A DNA stretch of 28,087 nt from an uncultured Bdellovibrionales bacterium (GTDB lineage Bacteria > Bdellovibrionota > Bdellovibrionia > Bdellovibrionales > JAMPXM01). A model generated the notes under the pieces. The model searched no databases. It was not told where the DNA came from and was given only the letters and a program-made list of their open reading frames with translations. The position numbers and the translations under genes were made by a program. Shown piece after piece: positions 1 to 6,364 of this stretch. Position 1 is the first letter of the stretch, and each line of letters begins with the position of its first letter. The DNA lies in the NCBI GenBank assembly GCA_937927435.1, contig CALBDW010000145.1:1-28087 (forward strand), given 5' to 3'.

Positions 1-1
1 C

Positions 2-2569
2 TTTGTGCTCACGGTCGGCGCAGGAACTCGCGTTTCCGGTTTTCTCGCAGCGGTGGAAGATGTTGTTAAGAACGAGGTCGCCCAGCAATGCTACGATGAG
101 CACGGCAATTACATCAAAACAACGGTTCCGGACGCGAAGACTGTGCGCGCGCTGCAAGTGGAGTTCGAAGATTCCTATGGGGCGAAATTCGAGATCGGCT
201 CCATGCTTCTATCGGTCATCCCCTACGCACTCCAGGCGGACTCCGTCGGTCCGCATTCCGTTCGGTCTCTCATGAGAGTCGAAGATGGGGGGCAACCGCG
301 GGATATTCCGCCGTTCACGTTGAGCGAAGCGGATGAGCTACGGAAACTCGCGCGAGGCGAGTCGGCTCTCTATATGCAATCAGGTAGCGGTGCGGTCGCG
401 ACCTTGCCATCGTATTCTTCCTCAGGCTTCGTGCCTCCTGCCGGCTCGATCTGGTTTGAAAGCGGCGACATTAAATTCTCGAATGGCGCAGAGGTCATTT
501 CGCTGGCCTACGGAGCAGGAAGCGGCGCCGGAGTCACCTCGCTCCCTGAGGGGCACATTCTCGTTGGCGATAGCTCGGGCCAGGCGACCGCCGTGGAAGT
601 TTCGGGCGATATCGTGCTTGATGGCGTGGGAAAATCGACGGTTAAAGGACTTCAAGACACACCGGTTTCGGCATTAACTCCCCAAGACGGTCAGGTCTTA
701 AAGTTCGATGCCGATAGCAATAGTTGGGTGCCGTCGCGCGTGAGCGTCAGTGATCTTAAGACGTTGGGAGGTGTGTCGCAGTTCGCGGGTGGTGACTGCA
801 GCGCAGGCCAAACCCTGTCGTGGAACGCTCTGACGGATCAATTCGTGTGCGTCAATATTGCGATTTCGATGAATCAGATTAAGGATCTCGCATTTTCAGG
901 AGACCTCATAACCAGTGTGGGCTCCATGAGCGCAAAGGTTACAGGGCTCCAGGGTCGTAGTGTCGCCGAAACGGAGCCCATGGCTGGTCAGGTCCTAAAG
1001 TGGGATGGAGCCCAATGGGCGCCGGCTCCGGACTTGGACGGCGGAGGTTCGATTACAGCTATTCACACCGGCTCGGGGCTTGTAGGCGGCCCCATTACGA
1101 CAAGCGGGACGATCGCAATCGCGGCAGGCGGCGTCCACAACTCACATTTGGCTGATGGCGCCGTCAGCGCGGCTAAGATCGGGGACGGGGAAGTGATAGA
1201 CGTGAAAATTGCCGAGGTCTCCGACACGAAACTGAAGGGGACGATCAAGGTTATATCCGGTCAGGTTGGAATTGGCACGTTGAGTCCGGCTGCGAGGCTG
1301 GATGTGGCGGGAGCTCTAAAAATCGGAGACGCCGGGGAGGTGTGCTCGCCGGCAGGCGCCGGGATGATCCGTTATAGTGCCAACTCTTTTCAGCTCTGTG
1401 ATGGTGTCTCGTGGCAGGTCTTGAGCAGTGGCGGGGTGTTGAGCCTGAACGGTCTTACAGGGCCATCACAAAACTTTAGCATCGCTCACAACGGGACGTC
1501 TCCGTCGATAAGTTCTTCAGGGAGTACTCATACTTTCAACATCCCGAAAGCCGCCGCCGCCGGAGCTCAGCTGGGTCTCATCTCAAACGCGGACTACATT
1601 GAATTTAAGTCCAAGCTTTCCTCGTCGTTGCCCTCTGGGAAGATCTGGGTCGGTAACAGCTCTGATGTTGCGACGGCTGTCGCGCCGAGCGGTGATGTGT
1701 CGATGTCGAACACGGGCATGTTTACGATCGTAAACGGAGCGATAACCGCGAATAAAATCGTTGATGGGGCTATCACGACGCCGAAGATCGGAACCGCGCA
1801 AGTAACGAACGATAAGATTGCAAGCGTGGACGCCTCGAAGATCACTTCGGGTATTCTCGAACTCGCTCGTTTGCCGGGTGCGGTCGTGCTTAACGGAGGT
1901 AATACGGGAGCTCTGACGATTGGTACGAACAACTCGTCGAACTTGTTCTTCGAGACCAATGACGCTGTCCGTATGACGGTGACCGGTGGCGGGAACGTCG
2001 GTATCGGGACGACGAGTCCGTCGGCGAAGCTTCAGGTCATGGGCGATATTGTCACGGATGCGAAATTAAAGTCGAACGTCGTCGAATCTATGACGGTCAA
2101 CGCAACGAATGTTTATGCCTCCAACGCTGTTTACGCGGTTGAATTCAACTACTCCTCCGATCGGCGTTTAAAAACGGATATTCGTCCGGTCGAGCGTCCG
2201 CTTGAAAAGGTTTTAAATCTGGAGGGCGTGAATTTTAAGTGGAAGACCTCTGGTAAAGAAGATTTGGGTTTTATCGCTCAGGACGTGGAACGCGTGCTGC
2301 CAGAAGTGGTAGGAGAACGGACGGACCCCGAGCTTGGAGAGGTCAAGACCGTGCGTTACGGAAACCTCACGGCTCTGCTCATCGAGGCCGTGAAGGAAAT
2401 TTGGCGCGCCTTTAAAGCGTCGGAAGAGAAGAGAGACGAGGAAATTTTGCTTCTTAAGGAGCGCTTGATCGCGAAGGATGCTGAAAATCAAGCGCTTGAG
2501 CGTCGTCTTCTGGATCTGGAAGAACGGCTTAAAGCTCTGGAGCAAAAGACGTGCGGCCCAATAGATTGA
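2..2569 (+). CDS. Tail-fibre-like surface protein with C-terminal S74 intramolecular chaperone (5' partial)
   Basis: The frame is open to the left edge, so the N-terminus is probably missing; a GTG at position 5 is the first possible start inside the window. About 854 residues are visible, numbered here from that GTG. The body is rich in Gly, Ser, Thr and Asn, with fibre-type repeats such as LADGAVSAAKIGDGEV and two copies of a GIGTxSPxAxLxVxG motif (about residues 419 and 666). Near residue 717 the motif SSDRRLKTDI begins the peptidase-S74 chaperone domain. In that family the Ser-Lys pair (here S718 and K723, five apart) cleaves the chaperone off after it has trimerised the fibre. The last 80 residues are a charged coiled coil. 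The domain order resembles phage tail fibres and the mosaic adhesive trimer proteins of Bdellovibrio. A role in surface recognition is inferred. It overlaps the next gene by 19 nt. Confidence 0.85.
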   Translation, partial: FVLTVGAGTRVSGFLAAVEDVVKNEVAQQCYDEHGNYIKTTVPDAKTVRALQVEFEDSYGAKFEIGSMLLSVIPYALQADSVGPHSVRSLMRVEDGGQPRDIPPFTLSEADELRKLARGESALYMQSGSGAVATLPSYSSSGFVPPAGSIWFESGDIKFSNGAEVISLAYGAGSGAGVTSLPEGHILVGDSSGQATAVEVSGDIVLDGVGKSTVKGLQDTPVSALTPQDGQVLKFDADSNSWVPSRVSVSDLKTLGGVSQFAGGDCSAGQTLSWNALTDQFVCVNIAISMNQIKDLAFSGDLITSVGSMSAKVTGLQGRSVAETEPMAGQVLKWDGAQWAPAPDLDGGGSITAIHTGSGLVGGPITTSGTIAIAAGGVHNSHLADGAVSAAKIGDGEVIDVKIAEVSDTKLKGTIKVISGQVGIGTLSPAARLDVAGALKIGDAGEVCSPAGAGMIRYSANSFQLCDGVSWQVLSSGGVLSLNGLTGPSQNFSIAHNGTSPSISSSGSTHTFNIPKAAAAGAQLGLISNADYIEFKSKLSSSLPSGKIWVGNSSDVATAVAPSGDVSMSNTGMFTIVNGAITANKIVDGAITTPKIGTAQVTNDKIASVDASKITSGILELARLPGAVVLNGGNTGALTIGTNNSSNLFFETNDAVRMTVTGGGNVGIGTTSPSAKLQVMGDIVTDAKLKSNVVESMTVNATNVYASNAVYAVEFNYSSDRRLKTDIRPVERPLEKVLNLEGVNFKWKTSGKEDLGFIAQDVERVLPEVVGERTDPELGEVKTVRYGNLTALLIEAVKEIWRAFKASEEKRDEEILLLKERLIAKDAENQALERRLLDLEERLKALEQKTCGPID

Positions 2570-3534
2570 CGCCAGCTGTTTCGGTGATCGTTCTGTTCTT
2601 GGCTTCGACGGGTTTTCCTGCCGATTTTTATCGCGTTCCCAACGGGGATACAGTCGATATCAACGAGCACGGTGTGTGTGCTCGAATCAGGAATATCTCT
2701 GGTCAGGACAAGTTCGTTCCAACTCGGACCGCAAAAGAATGGCAAAACTTCCGTGATCGTCTCCCGAACGGGGTTTGGAAGTTGTTGTGCTGCCCGGACG
2801 GTTATATCTCTGTTCCTGGTAATCCCGAATACGGTACGACCGATTTCTGTGTGGCGAAATATGAAATGAAGAATGTTAATGGAGTGGCAAAATCACAAGC
2901 CGCGAACATTCCCTGGGTCAATATCTCAAGAGAGCAGGCTCGTAGCAGCTGTTCGAGTCTTGGTTCGCATTATAGGCTGATTCGAAATGCGGAATGGCAA
3001 ACGATAGCGAGGAATATTGAACTGGTCGCCGCGAACTGGTCAGGGGGTGCCGTCGGTTCGGGGACTCTCAATAGGGGGCACTCGGACTCGGAACCTAACA
3101 ATCCTATACCCGCCAGTAGCGATGATAGCCAGGCCTGCTATGGGACGAACCAAAGCTGTTCAAAGCTTCAGGAGTCTTCGCAAAAGCGCACCCATGTGCT
3201 CTCAAACGGCGAGGTGATATGGGATTTTTCCGGTAATGTTTATGAGTGGATTTCTGATAACTTGAGCGCGCTTAATCTTTCTCCGCCGCTGAGTTCAGAT
3301 TGGCATGAATTTAACTCGTTGAGCGAGGTCAATCGGAAGATCTTTGGTCCTTCCAGCCCTGTTTGGTCCTCAAGCAATGGGATTGGGCGGATTTACGGAG
3401 GAGCAGGAGATTCTTTTGCGCGTGGTGGGAGTTGGCGCGATGGTGTGAGCGCTGGGATATTCGCTGCGAAGTTGAATGCAGGGCCATTGGATGCCTACAC
3501 CAATGTGGGTTTCCGCTGCGTCTGGAAGCCATGA
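2551..3534 (+). CDS. Secreted SUMF1/formylglycine-generating-enzyme-fold (C-type-lectin-like) protein
   Basis: The protein has 327 residues. The start is GTG inside the end of the fibre gene, with GGAG eight bases upstream. The N-terminus is a signal peptide (hydrophobic VSVIVLFLASTG, likely cleaved near FPA). The body follows the FGE-sulfatase/SUMF1 pattern: GYISVPGNPEYGTTDFCVAK near residue 90, NAEWQTIARNIE near 147, VIWDFSGNVYEW near 222, and the C-terminal ARGGSW and VGFRCVW near 288-325. Many Bdellovibrionota and candidate-phyla proteins with this layout are non-enzymatic lectin-like domains; I see no basis for claiming sulfatase maturation here. Cysteines are numerous (for example LLCCPD and SSCSSL), which suits an exported, disulfide-bonded protein. 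The 19-nt overlap implies co-translation with the fibre and perhaps a partner or tip role. Fold confidence is high; role confidence is low. Confidence 0.85.
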   Translation: MRPNRLTPAVSVIVLFLASTGFPADFYRVPNGDTVDINEHGVCARIRNISGQDKFVPTRTAKEWQNFRDRLPNGVWKLLCCPDGYISVPGNPEYGTTDFCVAKYEMKNVNGVAKSQAANIPWVNISREQARSSCSSLGSHYRLIRNAEWQTIARNIELVAANWSGGAVGSGTLNRGHSDSEPNNPIPASSDDSQACYGTNQSCSKLQESSQKRTHVLSNGEVIWDFSGNVYEWISDNLSALNLSPPLSSDWHEFNSLSEVNRKIFGPSSPVWSSSNGIGRIYGGAGDSFARGGSWRDGVSAGIFAAKLNAGPLDAYTNVGFRCVWKP

Positions 3535-3550
3535 TGGGTTAGCCGAGTCA

Positions 3551-4285
3551 TCAGGTTCTCAGATAGTCGTAGACATTCACATCCACTTTCGAGAGGCGTA
3601 TGGGATTTTCAAGAAGGTGAAGGAGGGTTCGGGCGACGGTGGTCGGTGGGAGAAGATGGCCGTCTTCTTTGTAGCGCCGAAACCGCTCCACCTCGGCGAA
3701 AGTTTCCTTCGTTTGTCGGCGGATAAGCGCCTGCATTTCTGTATCCATGATTCCCGGGCTGAAGGATATGACTTTGGTCTTGTTATCGCCTTTGAGCTCG
3801 AGTGCGAGGGCGTGAGAGAAGTTTTTGAGTCCGCTTTTGGCTGCGGAGTATGCGCTCCAGGAAGCCAGTGGAGAGTCGGCGACGCCTGAGCTGATATTCA
3901 CCACAGTGCGGATACCGGAAAAGTCTTCTGTTTGTTTGAGAAATGCTCCAGCGAGAACCATGGGGGCGACGAGGTTTGTTCGGATGTTTTTCTCAAGGTC
4001 ACGTGCGTCGAGATGGGTTGGGGGGCCCATGGGCTCGAGAACCGCGGCATTGTTAATGAGATGAATCGCCGAAAATGCTTCGAGATCGTGTTTGGAGAGG
4101 ATCTTCTCCATAAGTTGAGAGAGTTTCTCTATCTCGTTGAGATCATGCGGGAAAATATCGACGTGGTCCCGCGCCTTGAGGGGTGAGCGGGCGATCGCGG
4201 CGGCTTTATGGCCACGTTTTAGAATTTCATCAACGATGGCGGCACCAAGTCCTCTTGAGGCTCCGGTCACGATGAAGAACTCCAT
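3551..4285 (-). CDS. Short-chain dehydrogenase/reductase (SDR), YueD/sepiapterin-reductase-like
   Basis: This is a 244-residue classical SDR of usual length. The ATG is preceded by GGAGG at four bases. Visible motifs are the Rossmann TGASRGLG at residues 8-15, NNAA in the NAG position, NISSG with the catalytic Ser, YSAAKSG with the Tyr-Lys pair, and FSPGIMDTEM with the PG loop. Sequences of this length with a GIMDTEMQ-type loop are often called benzil or sepiapterin reductases; the substrate cannot be read from the sequence. It is the last gene of a minus-strand run, 29 nt after the DCC protein, and converges on the SUMF1-fold gene with 16 nt between them and no visible terminator hairpin. 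It is cytoplasmic and probably NADP(H)-dependent by family. Confidence 0.9.
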   Translation of the reverse strand: MEFFIVTGASRGLGAAIVDEILKRGHKAAAIARSPLKARDHVDIFPHDLNEIEKLSQLMEKILSKHDLEAFSAIHLINNAAVLEPMGPPTHLDARDLEKNIRTNLVAPMVLAGAFLKQTEDFSGIRTVVNISSGVADSPLASWSAYSAAKSGLKNFSHALALELKGDNKTKVISFSPGIMDTEMQALIRRQTKETFAEVERFRRYKEDGHLLPPTTVARTLLHLLENPIRLSKVDVNVYDYLRT

Positions 4286-4314
4286 AAGACCTCCAAAGAG
4301 AAGCGCGTTCGAGA

Positions 4315-4749
4315 TTAATCAAGAAAGCGTCCCCGTTCTTCGGGTGTGGGGATCCGGCAGGTTTCGCGTTTCCCGAAGATCCGGTATCGGATCCTTGCGA
4401 TCGCCTTATATCCTAAATCGCGGATGGATTGCGGGATAGCTTGAAGAAGAATGGCGAGTTCGTACCACGGTGATCCGAGTTCAAGGAGAATTTGAGCAAC
4501 GGCGTCTGACCGTTTGAAAATGCGTCCCTTTTTTAAAACGACGAGGGTTTCAAGAGTGCGGCGTTCGTCCTCAGGGAGCGCGCGCTCGGCGGTCTCGCCT
4601 TGTAAGGGAGCGAAGCGAAATCGGGCCACGCGGTCACGCTGAACAACCCAATCGACAACCGCATTGCAAAATCCGCAAACGCCGTCGAAGAAAACAATCG
4701 GGTGAGTCTGCGAAAGCTCATGCGGGTTTCGGGGCTCCGAGTTTGACAT
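4315..4749 (-). CDS. Thiol-disulfide oxidoreductase of the DCC (DUF393) family
   Basis: The 144-residue protein begins with IVFFDGVCGFCN, the family-defining DxxCxxC motif (D22, C25, C28). The family also has a typical FAPLQGETA segment and a C-terminal R-x-R-x-R-x-FG helix region, here ARIRYRIFGKRETC. DCC proteins have a thioredoxin-like layout and are presumed thiol-disulfide oxidoreductases; no substrate is established. The ATG lies 2 nt downstream of the uppP stop codon and no strong Shine-Dalgarno precedes it, so translation is probably coupled to uppP. No signal peptide is seen, so it is likely cytoplasmic. Confidence 0.88.
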   Translation of the reverse strand: MSNSEPRNPHELSQTHPIVFFDGVCGFCNAVVDWVVQRDRVARFRFAPLQGETAERALPEDERRTLETLVVLKKGRIFKRSDAVAQILLELGSPWYELAILLQAIPQSIRDLGYKAIARIRYRIFGKRETCRIPTPEERGRFLD

Positions 4750-4751
4750 GA

Positions 4752-5558
4752 TTACAGCAATTCCAAGCGGTTACCGGTTGCAAGCAGCAGCAAAATCGAC
4801 AGACCAAGAAGGATGCGGTAGACACCGAAGATGAAAAAACCGCGCCGCGTGAGGAAGCCGACAAAGAGCTTGATCGTGATAACGGCGACCACAAACGCGA
4901 TGATGTTTCCGAGAACGAGAATTCCGATCTGGTCGGGCTGAATCGTTTCGTAAATTTTTATCGATTTGTATGCGGTTGCGGCTGCAAGTGTCGGTACCGC
5001 AAGAAGAAATGAGAATTCCGCCGCGGCCTGTCTGTTTAAACCTGCAAAGAGGCCGCCGATGATCGTCGAAGCCGAGCGGGACATTCCCGGGATGAAAGCG
5101 AGACATTGGACAGTGCCGATGAGGCTCGAGCGCTTGAGGTCTAAAGCGTCGATATGTCCAGCCCTCATTTCCGCGAGGAGTCGCTCACGCTTTTCAAACC
5201 ATTTATCAATGAATAGCAAAAGGATGCCGCCGAGAATCTGGGTGGTCGCGACCACGGTCACGCTTTCGAGAAGCGCGTCGATCTGGGACTTCACTACGAA
5301 GCCGATGGCGGCGGTGGGGAGAAAAGCGACAAATAGCTTGAGATAAAGATGCTTAGATTCAATGAACCGGCGCCAGTAGAGAAACAAAACGGCAAGGATC
5401 GCGCCAAATTGCACGATAACCGTGAAGTCTTTGGTGAATTGATCGGCCGCGATCCCCATGAGCGATGAAACGACGATCATCTGGCCGGTGGAACTAATCG
5501 GCAAATATTCTGTAAGGCCCTCGACGATGGCGAGAACGACGGCTTGAAGCGTTGTCAT
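4752..5558 (-). CDS. uppP: Undecaprenyl-diphosphatase (UppP/BacA family)
   Basis: This polytopic membrane enzyme recycles undecaprenyl diphosphate to the monophosphate carrier lipid for peptidoglycan synthesis, and overproduction gives bacitracin resistance in other bacteria. From the ATG at 5558 it has 268 residues, close to E. coli BacA. It shows VEGLTEYLPISSTG near the N-terminus (E13 and E17, equivalent to the E/QxxxE motif) and PGMSRSAST, the second catalytic motif with its Arg. EFSFLLAVPTLAAA follows. The ATG has GAGG seven bases upstream and gives the family N-terminus. A TTG at 5618 overlapping the previous stop would add 20 unconserved residues, so I reject it. Unusually, the residue after SSTG is Gln (Q26) where E. 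coli has His30. Confidence 0.93.
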   Translation of the reverse strand: MTTLQAVVLAIVEGLTEYLPISSTGQMIVVSSLMGIAADQFTKDFTVIVQFGAILAVLFLYWRRFIESKHLYLKLFVAFLPTAAIGFVVKSQIDALLESVTVVATTQILGGILLLFIDKWFEKRERLLAEMRAGHIDALDLKRSSLIGTVQCLAFIPGMSRSASTIIGGLFAGLNRQAAAEFSFLLAVPTLAAATAYKSIKIYETIQPDQIGILVLGNIIAFVVAVITIKLFVGFLTRRGFFIFGVYRILLGLSILLLLATGNRLELL

Positions 5559-5614
5559 GAAAAAACCTCGGTTGACGCGATCGCGAATTAGTTTCCGAGG
5601 TCTCAGGTCACGAG

Positions 5615-6184
5615 TCAATTCTCTGAGGGACCGATGGACTTATTCGGCGCTTCCAGACTTAAACGGGGAGTCTTCTCGTTGAGCCTGAGTTCCATTGAAA
5701 TTATGCTCAGGCCTTTAATCGGGGTTAGATGGGAACTGAAGTTGATCTCAATGAGAAGGTCGTGACGGCGACCGCGTAGGAGGGTTTTCAAGCTGTGTTC
5801 ATCTCCGCTGTTGGAGATTTGCGGTTGATAGGAGTCCTGAAGTTGAGTCACCTCCCTAGGGACGACGAAGGGGAGGGATGTCCCCGAAAGCGCGATCTCG
5901 CCAGCCGGAACCGCTGAGTTATCGGTGTCCGCAACGAGGTCGATGTGAACGGGCAATTCGCTGGTGAAGCCACGCTCGTTTCGGCAGGTCAAAAGACCGC
6001 GGCCCACGAACTTAAGAGGTTTATCTGGTGCCGCTTCGCGATCGGCCGTCATAAAAGCCGTCATCTGGCAGGTGAGCGACGATGTTTCGCGCGCCGATTG
6101 GGCCCATGTGAAAAGAGCGAACATGAAAACCGGAAAAGCGAGAAGGAAAGACCACGGTTTCCGATGCCGTCCGAATATCACCAT
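5615..6184 (-). CDS. Hypothetical exported (periplasmic) protein
   Basis: I do not recognise the family. The ATG at 6184 follows GGGGGCGGAAGA and gives a 189-residue protein with a clear signal peptide: basic FGRHRKP, hydrophobic FLLAFPVFMFALFTW, and possible cleavage after AQSA. An ATG at 6235 would add 17 residues in front of the signal and is less likely. The mature part has two cysteines (TCQM and LTCRNE), suggesting one disulfide, and alternating hydrophobic segments consistent with beta structure (for example HDLLIEINFSSHL). It is the first gene of the minus-strand run leading into uppP, with its stop 56 nt before the uppP ATG. Its 5' flank is shared with the divergent PLD-TamA gene. 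Confidence 0.75.
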   Translation of the reverse strand: MVIFGRHRKPWSFLLAFPVFMFALFTWAQSARETSSLTCQMTAFMTADREAAPDKPLKFVGRGLLTCRNERGFTSELPVHIDLVADTDNSAVPAGEIALSGTSLPFVVPREVTQLQDSYQPQISNSGDEHSLKTLLRGRRHDLLIEINFSSHLTPIKGLSIISMELRLNEKTPRLSLEAPNKSIGPSEN

Positions 6185-6328
6185 TCTTCCGCCCCCAGCC
6201 GTAGCCGTACGCGCGATGAGCGCAGGCTGACACATGTGACGATATCAACCGCGCGCACAAGGCTCTTGAGGAGACGGTGAAGAATCAGTCGCGAAATCTT
6301 GAATCAGTTTGGTGTTCATCCCCAAGCG

Positions 6329-6356
6329 TTGACCGGTTTCCGTCTGCGGAGATAAC
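6329..6356 (+). promoter_or_regulatory. Possible promoter for the PLD-TamA/TamB operon
   Basis: TTGACC (6329-6334) and GATAAC (6351-6356) are separated by 16 nt. They lie just upstream of the ATG at 6365, in the divergent intergenic region. The very short distance from the -10 to the ATG would give an almost leaderless transcript, which weakens the call. Confidence 0.22.
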
Positions 6357-6364
6357 TCATAAAC

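Noticed and set aside
1..3534. Prophage remnant because of the tail-fibre-like gene
   Set aside because: No capsid, portal, terminase, integrase or lysis gene is present, and the neighbours are chromosomal envelope and metabolism genes.
5559..5618. 20-residue N-terminal extension of UppP from TTG 5618
   Set aside because: The extension overlaps the previous stop codon, is not like the family N-terminus, and the internal ATG has a better ribosome site.
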